This document shows positions 46,181 to 55,789 of a stretch of 64,000 bases of DNA, piece after piece; position 1 is the first letter of the stretch, and each line of letters opens with the position of its first letter. Source of the DNA: an uncultured Opitutia bacterium (GTDB lineage: Bacteria > Verrucomicrobiota > Verrucomicrobiia > Opitutales > Opitutaceae); contig CAIQQB010000106.1 of the NCBI GenBank assembly GCA_903873805.1, positions 38,672 through 102,671 on the forward strand, in the 5' to 3' direction. The position numbers were made by a program, and so were the translations under genes. The notes under the pieces were generated by a model that searched no databases, was not told the DNA's origin, and saw only the letters and a program-made list of their open reading frames with translations.

Positions 46181-48412
46181 ATGGCGAACCCCCTCGCGGC
46201 GGAAAAATCCCCCTATCTCCTGCAACATGCGGACAACCCGGTGGCCTGGCTGCCCTGGGGGCCCGCGGCTTTGGCGCAGGCGCGGACCGAACAGAAACCC
46301 GTCTTCCTAAGCATCGGCTACTCGACCTGCCACTGGTGCCATGTGATGGCCCACGAGTCGTTCGAGGATCCGGCGATCGCCGCGCTGCTCAACACGCACT
46401 TCATCCCCGTCAAGGTCGACCGCGAGGAGCGGCCGGACGTGGACAAGGTCTACATGACCTATGTGCAGACGATGACCGGCCACGGCGGCTGGCCGCTGAG
46501 CGTGTGGCTCACGCCGGAACTCAAGCCGTTTTACGGCGGCACCTATTTTCCGCCGGAGGACCGCCACGGCCGGACGGGATTGGCCACCGTGCTGCGCGCC
46601 ATCGCGCAGGGATGGGCGGCCGAACGCGACAAGCTGCTGGCCGAGGCTGAGCGGATGATCGGCGCGCTCCGGGCGCACCATAACGCGGTGCCGGGGGACG
46701 ACGGGGCGGACCTGGCCGAGGCCGGTCCGGCGGCGTTCGGCCAGTGCCTGCACCACCTGTGGGAGCACCATGACCCGGCGCTCGGCGGATTTGGCGGCGC
46801 CCCGAAATTTCCCCGCGCGGTCAACCTCAGTTTCCTCTTCCGGTGCGCGGTGGTGCAGGGCGCGGACTCGGAGGCGGGCCGGGCGGCGGTGCACATGGCC
46901 GCGGTCACCTTGCAGAAGATGGCGCAGGGCGGCATCCACGACCACGTCGGCGGCGGTTTCCACCGCTACTCGGTCGACGCCGAGTGGTTTGTGCCGCACT
47001 TCGAGAAGATGCTCTACGACCAGGCGCAGATCGCGGTCAACGCGCTCGACGCCCACCTCGCGACCGGCGACGAGCGGCACGCCTGGCTCGCGCGCGACGT
47101 GCTCGGCTACGTGTTGCGCGAACTTGCCCACCCGGCCGGCGGCTTCTATTCGGCGGAGGACGCGGACAGCGCGGTGGCGGCGGCCGGACCCAAGGCGGAG
47201 GGCGCGTTCTATGTCTGGACGCGGGCGGAAATTGAGGCGGGGCTCAGCCACGGGGCCGGGGCGCCCCCGCCCCGGTCGGCGGCCGAAGACGAATACGCGG
47301 CGGGGGCGCCGCGGCCCCATGGGCAGACTCCAACCGGCCACGCCGACGCGGCATTTTTTTGCGATCATTTCGGCGTGACGGCGGAAGGCAACGTGCCGGC
47401 GGCGCAGGACCCGCACGGCGAGTTCACGGGGCGCAACATCCTCCGGCAGCGGCAACCGCTCGCCGTGACGGCCCGCGCGCACGGCCTCGACCCACAGGTG
47501 GCGAGCGACCGGCTGGCTGCGGTGCTCGAGAAGCTCCGGACCGTCCGTGCGCGCCGCCCGCGGCCGCAGCTCGATGACAAGATCATCACGGCCTGGAACG
47601 GGCTGATGATCGGCGCCCTGGCGCGCGCCGCCGCCAGTCCCGCCGATTGCCTCGCGGAGGACCGGGCGCGGTACCGGGCGGCGGCCGAACGGGCGGCGGA
47701 CTTCATCGCCCGCGAGTTGTTCGACGACGGCCGGGGTGTGCTCTACCGCAGTTGGCGCGGAGGCCGGGGTGCGGCGGAGGCTTTTGCGGAGGACTACGCC
47801 TACCTGATCGCGGGCCTGCTCGACCTATACGAGGCGACCTTCGAGTCCCGCTGGCTGCGCTGGGCGGAACGGCTGCAGCAGACGATGGACGCACAGTTCT
47901 GGGACGAGGCCGGCGGGGGCTACTTCAATTCCGCCGCGGGGGCCGCGGACCTGGTGCTGCGCCTCAAGGAGGACTACGACGGCGCGGAGCCTTCGCCCAA
48001 TTCGGTCGCCGCGGCCAACCTGCTGCGGCTGGCCGCGGTGTTTGACGGCTTTGACGCGGGCGGTTCGGCGGCGCGGGGGGAGAATGCCCCGCCTGCGGCC
48101 GAGCAGCGGCGGCGGGCCGAGCGGACGATCGGGGCGTTCCGGACGCAGTGGCAGCGGGCCCCGCAGGCGATGCCGGAAATGCTCTGCGCCATCGAGCGCG
48201 CGCTCGAACCGCCGCGGCAGATCGTGTTCACCGGCGACCCGGCGTCGGCGGATTTTCAAGCGCTCGTGGCGGTCGGACGCGAGAAGCCGGGCCGGCGGCG
48301 GGCACTGCTGCACATGTCCGGCGGTCCGGCGACCGCCAGCCTGTGCGAGGAATCGACCTGCCAGCTGCCGGTCTCCTCGCCGAACGCCCTGCGGGCATTG
48401 TTGCGGGACTGA
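46181..48412 (+). CDS. DUF255 thioredoxin-like protein (YyaL/SPATA20 family)
   Basis: 743 aa. N-terminal thioredoxin-like domain with [21 protein letters not shown] and the redox motif [16 protein letters not shown]; then an (alpha/alpha)6-barrel as in N-acylglucosamine epimerases ([45 protein letters not shown]). A stretch of about 30 residues near 357-387 ([20 protein letters not shown]...) breaks the barrel and comes from a palindromic repeat. The function in bacteria is unclear. Cytoplasmic. Confidence 0.93.
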   Translation: MANPLAAEKSPYLLQHADNPVAWLPWGPAALAQARTEQKPVFLSIGYSTCHWCHVMAHESFEDPAIAALLNTHFIPVKVDREERPDVDKVYMTYVQTMTGHGGWPLSVWLTPELKPFYGGTYFPPEDRHGRTGLATVLRAIAQGWAAERDKLLAEAERMIGALRAHHNAVPGDDGADLAEAGPAAFGQCLHHLWEHHDPALGGFGGAPKFPRAVNLSFLFRCAVVQGADSEAGRAAVHMAAVTLQKMAQGGIHDHVGGGFHRYSVDAEWFVPHFEKMLYDQAQIAVNALDAHLATGDERHAWLARDVLGYVLRELAHPAGGFYSAEDADSAVAAAGPKAEGAFYVWTRAEIEAGLSHGAGAPPPRSAAEDEYAAGAPRPHGQTPTGHADAAFFCDHFGVTAEGNVPAAQDPHGEFTGRNILRQRQPLAVTARAHGLDPQVASDRLAAVLEKLRTVRARRPRPQLDDKIITAWNGLMIGALARAAASPADCLAEDRARYRAAAERAADFIARELFDDGRGVLYRSWRGGRGAAEAFAEDYAYLIAGLLDLYEATFESRWLRWAERLQQTMDAQFWDEAGGGYFNSAAGAADLVLRLKEDYDGAEPSPNSVAAANLLRLAAVFDGFDAGGSAARGENAPPAAEQRRRAERTIGAFRTQWQRAPQAMPEMLCAIERALEPPRQIVFTGDPASADFQALVAVGREKPGRRRALLHMSGGPATASLCEESTCQLPVSSPNALRALLRD
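47248..47330. repeat. Palindromic repeat inside the DUF255 gene
   Basis: Two arms of about 30 bases are near-exact reverse complements, with cores GGGGCGCCCCCGCCCCGG and GGCGGGGGCGCCGCGGCCCC. The right arm matches an intergenic sequence at about 27166-27196. It is read in frame. Confidence 0.7.
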
Positions 48413-48555
48413 GCGGCTGGGTGCGCGGGTCGGGAAATGGGTGTTTTACACCATGTCCAAAGCCGCGCTTTTGCGGCATGCTCAGCGACATGAATGCATT
48501 CGCCCCGTCCCGGTCCGCCCCGCCCCGGCTGATCTGACGCCCCGTTCCGTCCTAC

Positions 48556-51309
48556 ATGCCCGTTCCCGCCGCCATCCGTGCCCTTCTGGGCACCGCCGAC
48601 GAGACTGTGGGGCAGCGTATCCGTCAGCTCTGGACGGGAATGGGCTGGCCCGAGGGACAGCTCGACATCGCGGCCAGCGGAGTCGACGGTGTCGCCCGAC
48701 TGGGCCGGGGTCCGGCCAGCGTGGTGCTGTTGGATCAGGGGCTCGGGGCCCGGCAGGGCGCGGAGCTGATGGACTGTGCCCGCATCGCGGGCACGGGCGC
48801 GGCCTTTGTTTGCCTGACCGAGACAGTCGGGACGGAGTTTGCGGCGGCGATGCTGCAGGCGGGCGCGACTGACTGCCTGACCTGGGCGGACGCCACTCCG
48901 GCGCTGCTGGCAAAGACGCTGCACTTTGCGGTTGAACGGCACCGGCTGGAGGTGGAATGCCGGGAAAGCGAGGAACGGTTCCGGCTCATGGCCGACTCCA
49001 CGCCGACGCTCATCTATGTCACCGGGCCGGATGGGAAGGGGACTTTTTTCAACCAAAGCTGGCTGGAGTTTCGCGGCCGCACCCTTGAGCAGGAGTGCGG
49101 CCACGGCTGGATCGAGGGTCTGCACCCCGAGGACCGACCCCGCGCGCTGGCGTGCCTGCTGGGGGTGATGGACCGGCGCGGCCGGTTCCAGGTCGAATAC
49201 CGGCTTCAGGGTCGGGATGGCGCCTACGGCTGGATGCTCGACACCGGGTTTCCGCGCTACCATCCCAACGGCGAATTCGCCGGCTACGTCGGCTCGCTGA
49301 CTGACATCACTGAGCGCAAGCGGCTGGAGCAAGGCCTGGCCCTGGCCCGCGACGAAGCGATCCACGCCTCGCGGCTGAAATCGCAGTTTCTCGCCAACAT
49401 GAGCCACGAGATCCGCACACCGATGAACGGCATCATCGGCATGACGGGCCTGCTGCTGGAGTCCAGTCTCACCCCCGAGCAGCGCGAACTCGGCGAAATC
49501 GTGCAGAAGAGCGCCGACGCGCTCCTCGGCGTGATCAACGACATCCTGGACTTCTCCAAGATCGAGTCGGGCAAGCTCAACATCGATGCGGTCGAGTTCG
49601 ACCTCCGCACCCTGGTGGAGGACTCGCTCGCGCTGCTGGGCGAGCGCGCGCAGGACCGGGGCCTCGAGCTGGGCGCGGAGTTTCCCGACGGGCTGGCGAC
49701 GTTCCTGCGGGGCGACCCCGGCCGGCTCCGCCAGGTGCTGATGAATCTGGTCGGCAACGCCATCAAATTTACCGCCGAGGGCGAGGTGCTCGTCCAGGTC
49801 AACCGCCTGGAGGAATCTTCCGATGTGCTCACCTTCCGTGTGGCGGTGCGGGACACCGGCGAAGGGATCAGCCCGGAGGTGCGCGGGAGGCTGTTCCAGC
49901 CCTTTGTGCAGGGCGACGGCTCGACGACGCGCCATCACGGCGGCACCGGCCTGGGCCTCGCGATCTCCAAGCAGCTGATCGAGCTCATGGGCGGCCGGAT
50001 CGGCGTCGACAGCGCGCCCGGTCGGGGCTCGATCTTCTGGTTTGAACTGGCCCTGCCGAAACTCCTCACCGCCGCCCCGTTGGCCGACCGCCTCGTTATT
50101 CCCACCGGCACCCGGGCGCTGGTCGTGGACGACAGCGCGACCAACCGGCGCGTGCTGGTCAGCCAACTCCGGCAGATGGCCGTGCCCGCCGACTCCGCCG
50201 ATGGCGGCGCGGCGGCGCTGGCGGACTTGCGCGCGGCCCATGCCGCCGGCCGCCCCTACCACCTGGCCGTGCTCGACCGGCACATGCCGGAGATCGACGG
50301 ACTGATGCTCACCCGCTCCATCCGCGAGGATCCGGCGCTCCGGGACATGCGGATCGTCATGCTCACCTCGGCCAGCCACCTCGCCGAGTTGGAGGCGATC
50401 AAGGCGCTCGGTCTCGACGCGTTTCTTGTCAAGCCGACCCGTCAGGCCCAGCTCCGCCAGTGTCTCGCCCGGGTGCTCAACGCCCCGCCCGGCACCTCCA
50501 CCCCGTCTCTGCCGCCCTTTCCCTCCGCCCCGCCCTGGCAGCCGTCCGCCCTTCGTGTCCTCGTGGTCGAGGACAACTACGTCAACCAGAAGGTCGCCGT
50601 CCGGCACCTGGAGAAGCTGGGGCATGCCACCGATGTGGCGGACAACGGCGCCCGGGCATTGGAAATGCTGGCCTTGCAACGCTACGATGTCATCCTCATG
50701 GACTGTCAGATGCCGGTGATGGACGGATACGAGGCCACGCGCCGGATCCGGGCCGGAGCCGTCCCCAATCTCAATCCCCGCATGCCCATCATCGCGCTCA
50801 CCGCCCACGCCATGGAGTCCGACCGGCAGAAATGCCTTGAGGCCGGCATGGACGAGTTTGTGAGCAAGCCGATGCGATTTGAGGAGCTGCAGGCCGCGCT
50901 CGACCGCAGCCGCCGCACGGCGGAGGGGCTGGATGCGTACGCCGCCGGACCCGAGGTGATCGAGGAACGGCAGTTCGAGCATCTCTGTTCGCTGCAGGAC
51001 GAGAATAATCCGGGTTTCATCCGCGAGCTGATCGAGCTGTTCCTCACGGAGACGCCGCGCCGGCTGGCGGAGCTGGAGTCGGCCCAGGCCGCGGGCAACG
51101 CCGTGGCGCTCGCCCGGTCCGCCCACGTGCTGCGCGGGGCGTGCGCCAGCTTCGGCGCGCGGGCGATGCAGTCGCTCTGTGCGCGCATCGAGGAGCAGGC
51201 CCGGGCCGGCGGGCTCGCCGGGGCCGCGGTGCTCAGCGCCGCATTGCCGGGCGAATACGCCCGGCTGGTCGCGGCCCTGGAGCGGCGCAAACCGGGGGCG
51301 CCCCGATGA
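48556..51309 (+). CDS. Hybrid sensor histidine kinase (PAS-HisKA-HATPase-REC-REC-Hpt)
   Basis: 917 aa, cytoplasmic. Residues 1-130 look like a degenerate receiver domain. A PAS/PAC domain (about 140-258) ends in SLTDITERKRLEQ. HisKA has the phospho-His in NMSHEIRTPMNG (His284); HATPase NLVGNAIKFT, DTGEGISPE, GTGLGLAISKQL. Then two receivers, with Asp574 in LDRHMPEIDG and Asp716 in MDCQMPVMDG, and a C-terminal Hpt domain with His857 in HVLRGACASFGA. This is a full phosphorelay in one chain. Its stop overlaps the start of the next response regulator, the probable target. Confidence 0.95.
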   Translation: MPVPAAIRALLGTADETVGQRIRQLWTGMGWPEGQLDIAASGVDGVARLGRGPASVVLLDQGLGARQGAELMDCARIAGTGAAFVCLTETVGTEFAAAMLQAGATDCLTWADATPALLAKTLHFAVERHRLEVECRESEERFRLMADSTPTLIYVTGPDGKGTFFNQSWLEFRGRTLEQECGHGWIEGLHPEDRPRALACLLGVMDRRGRFQVEYRLQGRDGAYGWMLDTGFPRYHPNGEFAGYVGSLTDITERKRLEQGLALARDEAIHASRLKSQFLANMSHEIRTPMNGIIGMTGLLLESSLTPEQRELGEIVQKSADALLGVINDILDFSKIESGKLNIDAVEFDLRTLVEDSLALLGERAQDRGLELGAEFPDGLATFLRGDPGRLRQVLMNLVGNAIKFTAEGEVLVQVNRLEESSDVLTFRVAVRDTGEGISPEVRGRLFQPFVQGDGSTTRHHGGTGLGLAISKQLIELMGGRIGVDSAPGRGSIFWFELALPKLLTAAPLADRLVIPTGTRALVVDDSATNRRVLVSQLRQMAVPADSADGGAAALADLRAAHAAGRPYHLAVLDRHMPEIDGLMLTRSIREDPALRDMRIVMLTSASHLAELEAIKALGLDAFLVKPTRQAQLRQCLARVLNAPPGTSTPSLPPFPSAPPWQPSALRVLVVEDNYVNQKVAVRHLEKLGHATDVADNGARALEMLALQRYDVILMDCQMPVMDGYEATRRIRAGAVPNLNPRMPIIALTAHAMESDRQKCLEAGMDEFVSKPMRFEELQAALDRSRRTAEGLDAYAAGPEVIEERQFEHLCSLQDENNPGFIRELIELFLTETPRRLAELESAQAAGNAVALARSAHVLRGACASFGARAMQSLCARIEEQARAGGLAGAAVLSAALPGEYARLVAALERRKPGAPR

Positions 51310-51926
51310 AAATTCTCGCCGTCGAAGACGATCCGGTCGCGCGCGCGATCCTGCGCCAGGCTCTGCACCGCCTGGGCCACGAGGTGGTCGAGGCCCAGGA
51401 TGGCAACGAGGCGCTGCGCCTGCTTGAGGCCGAGCCGGTGCGCGTGATTGTGAGCGACTGGTTGATGCCGGAGCTCGACGGCCTCGGCCTCTGCCTGGCC
51501 GTGCGGGGCCGCACCGGGGTCGACTACGTCTACTTCATCCTCCTCACAGGGCAGAGCCCCGACATCGACAACCAGCGCGAGGCGGCGGAGGCGGGCGTCG
51601 ACGACTTCCTGACCAAGCCGCTCGACGTCCAGGAAATCTGGATGCGCCTGCGCGTCGCCGAGCGCATCCTCCGGTTCGCCACCCAGGTGCGTCAGCTGGA
51701 GGCCTTCCTTCCGATCTGCGGCTACTGCAAAAAGATCCGCGACGACAAGAACTACTGGACGCAGTTGGAAAGCTACATCAACGAGCGCACCGGCACCGAC
51801 TTCAGCCACTCCGTCTGCCCCGACTGCTACGAGCGCGTGGTGCGCCCCGAGCTGGAAAAGCTGCGCGCCATCCCGCCCAAGCCGAAACCCAAGGTCCATG
51901 TCGAGCGAAAGAACCGACCGGCTTGA
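51306..51926 (+). CDS. Response regulator with C-terminal Cys4 tail
   Basis: 206 aa. Receiver with DD at 8-9, phospho-Asp51 in VSDWLMPELDG, and TKPLD. No DNA-binding domain follows. Instead residues about 130-180 read FLPICGYCKKIRDDKNYW...SYINERTGTDFSHSVCPDC, with cysteines 138, 141, 171 and 174. This tail, C-x2-C-KKIRDD-YW-FSH-x2-C-x2-C, recurs at the ends of bacterial signalling proteins and probably binds a metal. No function is known to me. It overlaps the hybrid kinase gene by four bases. Confidence 0.92.
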   Translation: MKILAVEDDPVARAILRQALHRLGHEVVEAQDGNEALRLLEAEPVRVIVSDWLMPELDGLGLCLAVRGRTGVDYVYFILLTGQSPDIDNQREAAEAGVDDFLTKPLDVQEIWMRLRVAERILRFATQVRQLEAFLPICGYCKKIRDDKNYWTQLESYINERTGTDFSHSVCPDCYERVVRPELEKLRAIPPKPKPKVHVERKNRPA

Positions 51927-52104
51927 GGAGCGCATCGCCTGGCTCGAGCGCCATGTGACGGAGCAGGACAAGGTGATGCTGGCGCAGGGCGACGCCCTCG
52001 CCCGGTTGCGCCGCGAGCTCGCGCTGCTGCGCGCGCGGCACGAGGACGACGGGATGCCCCCGACGGCCGCCGGCGACCAGGACGACCGCCCGCCGCATTA
52101 TTGA
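51898..52104 (+). CDS. SlyX-like small coiled-coil protein
   Basis: 68 aa: DRLEERIAWLERHVTEQDKVMLAQGDALARLRRELALLRAR is a single amphipathic coiled coil, then a polar tail ending PPHY, the SlyX family signature. Overlaps the end of the response regulator by 29 bases in another frame. Role unknown. Confidence 0.8.
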   Translation: MSSERTDRLEERIAWLERHVTEQDKVMLAQGDALARLRRELALLRARHEDDGMPPTAAGDQDDRPPHY

Positions 52105-52211
52105 TCTGAGGGCGGACAATCCGTTGGCCACAATGAGCACAAGAGGCCCAAAAGAAAGCCAGCGCTGGCGGAGCCGGACTGATGCGGGCTTAGCCTCCCC
52201 TAGTTTGGGAA

Positions 52212-52260
52212 TAGGGCCAGTCTGTGACTGGCCTTCCGGCGCCCGGTCACAGCACGGCCC
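52212..52260. repeat. Palindromic repeat, second copy of the 36.46 kb type
   Basis: TAGGGCCAGTCTGTGACTGG starts a unit that ends CGGTCACAGCACGGCCC. The first 20 bases match the 36461 copy with two changes. Confidence 0.6.
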
Positions 52261-52357
52261 AACCTTCCGCCCGCCCGATTCTTGTGCCGCTTCGTGCTTT
52301 TCGTGGCCAATCCTCTGCCCGATCCCAACCACCCCGCGATCCTTGTGCGGCAATGGC

Positions 52358-52666
52358 TCAGAAGATCTCCAGCGCCTGGGCGCTCTCGATCACGATCCAA
52401 GCTCCGGCCGCGGCCACGGCCAGCGCCGCCGCCAGCCGAACGCTTCGCTGCCACCGCAACCGGCGGTCATGCTGGTCGGGATGCAGCGGGGCGATGCCGC
52501 CGCTCTGGGAAATGAAACTGATGAACTGGGCGTTGCGGATCGAATTCCGCCGAATGCGCGCATTGTCGACCCGCCCCATGCGGATGGTCGGACGGCGGAA
52601 AAAGTTGAGCAGCACGCGCAGCATTTGGGATGGCTCTATGCCTGAAACCGCGGCGGGGATATTCAA
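52358..52666 (-). CDS. Small membrane protein of unknown function
   Basis: 102 aa. Basic N-terminal part (NFFRRPTIRMGRVDNARIRRN), then one hydrophobic helix near the C-terminus (LAAALAVAAAGAWIVIE). A start at the second Met (MLRVLLNFF, 52624) is possible. It lies 24 bases downstream of the TPR gene's stop on the same strand, perhaps in one transcript. No family recognised. Confidence 0.4.
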   Translation of the reverse strand: MNIPAAVSGIEPSQMLRVLLNFFRRPTIRMGRVDNARIRRNSIRNAQFISFISQSGGIAPLHPDQHDRRLRWQRSVRLAAALAVAAAGAWIVIESAQALEIF

Positions 52667-52690
52667 GCCGAAACTCGCGGTCGCGGGGGA

Positions 52691-54361
52691 TTATTTGGCC
52701 GGCTCCGGCCCGCCCGGCGGCGCCGGCGTCGGCGAACGGGAAAGTTCCATGGCCCGGAGATTGTCGGCAATGGCCCCGTCGAAGTCCTTGGTGACCATCC
52801 GGGCCTTGCTGCGCATTTGAAACGCGGCGATGTAGCGCGGATTGAGTTCGATGGCGCGGGAGTAGGCTGCAATGGCCCCGGGAAAATCCAGCTGCACCGT
52901 CCGGGCCATACCCAGATAATACTGAAACTCCGCCGAGGTGGGGCTGAGCTCGATGGCGCGGGTGAAGTCCTCGATTGCCCCGTCCGTCTCCTTGTGGGCC
53001 TTCAATCTGGCCAGTCCGCGACCGGCATAAAACTTCGTTGTCTTGGGATTCAGCCGGATGGCTTCGCTAAGATCGGAGATCGCCCCCTCGGCATCCTCCC
53101 GCATCAGACGGGCGGCGGCACGCTCAGCATACGCGTCGGCATTCGACGGGTCAAGCGCGATGGCACGGTCAAAGTCGCTGCGAGCTGTCTCCAGGTCGCC
53201 CTTGCGGCCTTCGACCATGCCCCGGCCGCGGCGGGCCACACTGTCGTTCGGGTCCAGCTCGACCGCCCGGTTCATGTCGGCCAGCGCCCCGACGAGATCC
53301 CCCTGCACCAGCCGGACATTGCCCCGGCCGACCCAGGCGGTACCGAGCTTCGGATCGAGCTCAATCACGCGGGCATAGTCGGCCAGTGCGCCCGGAAGAT
53401 CCCCTTTGTTTCGGTGGATTTTGGCCCGGTTGCTGAAGGCGCTGACGTCTTTTGGATCCAATTCGATGGCGCGGTCCAGGTCGGCGAGAGCCCCGGCGAG
53501 ATCCCCTTGACCAATCCGGATCTGGCCGCGGTATTCGTAGGCCGTGACCGATTGGGAATAGAGTGTGATGGCACGGTCCAAGTCGGACCGCGCGCCCGCA
53601 AAATCATTGGCCGACATTTTGAGGGCACCTCGAATCAGCAGTGCTTTAGTCGGCTTGGGTTCGAGGGCAATGGCCTGGGTGGCGTCAGCGAGGGCGGCGG
53701 CGGTGTGGCCCGCAGTGTGTTCGGCGCGGGCCCGCTCAAGATAGGCGTCGGCAAGCTTGGGGTTGAGTTCGATCGCCCGGGTGAATTGGGCCACCGCCCC
53801 GTCGAGATCACCCTTGTTCATCTTGGTCATCCCGCTGAGGGCATGGGCGAGGGGGTCCTGGGGATTCAGTTCGAGGGCCCGCATGGCGTCCGCGCTGGCC
53901 CCGGCGAGGTCATGCTGGCTGAGTCTGGCATTGGCCCGGATGACGTAGGCCAGGGTGCCCCTGGGATCGAGACTGATGGCCTTGGACGCATCGGCGGCGG
54001 CCCCGTCAAGATCGCCTTGCTTCTGCCTGGCATTGCCCCGGAGGGAATAGGCGATGGTCAGGGTGGGGTCGAGCCTGATGGCCTCGTTGGCGTCGGCGAC
54101 GGCCCCAGCGAAATCCCCGTTGGCAATCTTCACATTGCCCCGGAGCACATAGGCGGTGGCGTATTTGGGATCAAGCTCCAGGGCGCGGTTGAGGTCGGCC
54201 ATCGCTCCGTCCAGCGCCCCACTCTCGGACCTGACCTTGCCGCGCTGGGCGAATTCCATCGCACTCCAGCTCCCGGTGGCGTCCTGTGCCGGCAGGAAAG
54301 TGGGGGTGCCGGTGCCAAGCAACATGATGATGAGACAGAATAAAGGCTCGTTGGTTTTCAT
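52691..54361 (-). CDS. Secreted tetratricopeptide-repeat protein
   Basis: 556 aa. Signal peptide MKTNEPLFCLIIMLLGTGTP. The rest is about fourteen tandem 34-residue TPR units with the pattern GDLDGALADLNRAIELDPKDAxAYxxRG, highly regular. TPR arrays mediate protein binding in the periplasm or outer membrane. The repeats also give near-identical DNA, so copy number may vary between strains. It is divergent from lysA. Confidence 0.9.
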   Translation of the reverse strand: MKTNEPLFCLIIMLLGTGTPTFLPAQDATGSWSAMEFAQRGKVRSESGALDGAMADLNRALELDPKYATAYVLRGNVKIANGDFAGAVADANEAIRLDPTLTIAYSLRGNARQKQGDLDGAAADASKAISLDPRGTLAYVIRANARLSQHDLAGASADAMRALELNPQDPLAHALSGMTKMNKGDLDGAVAQFTRAIELNPKLADAYLERARAEHTAGHTAAALADATQAIALEPKPTKALLIRGALKMSANDFAGARSDLDRAITLYSQSVTAYEYRGQIRIGQGDLAGALADLDRAIELDPKDVSAFSNRAKIHRNKGDLPGALADYARVIELDPKLGTAWVGRGNVRLVQGDLVGALADMNRAVELDPNDSVARRGRGMVEGRKGDLETARSDFDRAIALDPSNADAYAERAAARLMREDAEGAISDLSEAIRLNPKTTKFYAGRGLARLKAHKETDGAIEDFTRAIELSPTSAEFQYYLGMARTVQLDFPGAIAAYSRAIELNPRYIAAFQMRSKARMVTKDFDGAIADNLRAMELSRSPTPAPPGGPEPAK

Positions 54362-54484
54362 GAAACTGAACCGAGGTCGGGGAGGGTGACGCGGCGGCAC
54401 CGGCAACAGGGTAAAAATTTGGGTGGTTTTTTCAACGGAAAACCGGCAGCTTCGCCCACCGTTTTTCCCTCGGCCCTTCTTCCC

Positions 54485-55789
54485 ATGCACCACTTCCGCC
54501 ACGTCGGTCAGAACCTACACTGCGAGTCCGTCGACCTTGCCGAAATCGCGCGGCTCTACGGCACGCCCACCTATGTCTACAGCGCCGCCACCATGGCGGA
54601 CAACTACACGCGGCTCGCCGGCAGCCTGACCGGTCTTGACGCGCAGGTGTGCTTTGCGATGAAGGCCAACTCGACCCTCGCCGTGCTCCGGCACTTCGCG
54701 CGGCTCGGCGCGGCCTTCGACTTGGTGAGCGGCGGCGAGATCCGCCGGGTGCTCGCCGCCGGGGCCGATGTGCGGCGCAGCGTCTTCGCCGGCGTCGGCA
54801 AGACCGAGGGCGAGATGCGGCTCGCGCTCGAGCAGGGCATCTTCGCCTTCCACGTCGAGAGCGAGCCCGAGCTCGCGCGGCTCAACCACGTCGCCGGCCA
54901 GCTCGGCGTCAAGGCGCCCGTCGCCATCCGCGTCAACCCCGACGTCGACGCCCACACCCACGCCAAGATCACCACGGGCAAGAGCGACAACAAGTTCGGC
55001 ATCCCGCTGGCCCACGCCGCCGCCGCCTACGAGGCCGCCGCGAAGTATCCGCACCTCCATGTCAAGGGCGTGCAGATCCACATCGGCTCGCAGCTCACTT
55101 CGGTCGGGCCCTTCGTCGAGGCCGTCACCAAGGTCGTGCCGTTTGTCGCGCAGCTGAAGGCCGATTTCGGCATCACCTATTTCTCCATCGGCGGCGGCAT
55201 CGGCATCATCTACCAGGACGCCCTCGCCAGCGGTGCGGCGGCCTGGTGGGACGCGCAGCCCGCCGCCCGCCGGCCGATCACGCCCGAAGCCTACGGGGCG
55301 GCCCTCGTCCCGCTGCTCGCGCCGCTCGGCCTGAAGATCCTCCTCGAGCCCGGCCGATTCCTCGTCGGCAACGCCGGCGTGCTGCTCACCCGCGTCGAGC
55401 ACCTCAAGCGGGGCGCGGGCAAGAATTTCCTCATCGTCGACGCGGCGATGAACGACCTCATCCGCCCCGCGATGTATGAGAGCTACCACGAAATCGTCCC
55501 GCTGCACCGCGACACGACGCGGCGCGCGTTCACGGCCGACGTGGTCGGCCCGATCTGCGAGAGCGGCGACTGTTTCGCGCACGACCGGCAGCTTCAGGAG
55601 GTGGGCGAGGGCGAATATCTCGCGCTGATGAGCGCGGGCGCCTACGGGGCTGCGATGGCGGGCCGCTACAATTCCCGCCCGCTGCCTGCCGAAGTCCTGG
55701 TGAACGGCGGCGCCTTCGAGCTGGTCCACGCCCGCGAAACCTTCGCGCAGATGACCGCCAACGAAACGATCCCGGCGTTTCTGAAGTGA
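54485..55789 (+). CDS. lysA: Diaminopimelate decarboxylase
   Basis: 434 aa, PLP enzyme making lysine from meso-DAP. Motifs: YGTPTYVYSAATM, CFAMKANSTLAVLRHFA with the PLP lysine, GGGIGIIY, EPGRFLVGNAGVLLTRV, PICESGDCFAHDR with the active-site Cys. The start at 54485 gives MHHFRHVGQN, the typical beginning. Monocistronic. Confidence 0.96.
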   Translation: MHHFRHVGQNLHCESVDLAEIARLYGTPTYVYSAATMADNYTRLAGSLTGLDAQVCFAMKANSTLAVLRHFARLGAAFDLVSGGEIRRVLAAGADVRRSVFAGVGKTEGEMRLALEQGIFAFHVESEPELARLNHVAGQLGVKAPVAIRVNPDVDAHTHAKITTGKSDNKFGIPLAHAAAAYEAAAKYPHLHVKGVQIHIGSQLTSVGPFVEAVTKVVPFVAQLKADFGITYFSIGGGIGIIYQDALASGAAAWWDAQPAARRPITPEAYGAALVPLLAPLGLKILLEPGRFLVGNAGVLLTRVEHLKRGAGKNFLIVDAAMNDLIRPAMYESYHEIVPLHRDTTRRAFTADVVGPICESGDCFAHDRQLQEVGEGEYLALMSAGAYGAAMAGRYNSRPLPAEVLVNGGAFELVHARETFAQMTANETIPAFLK

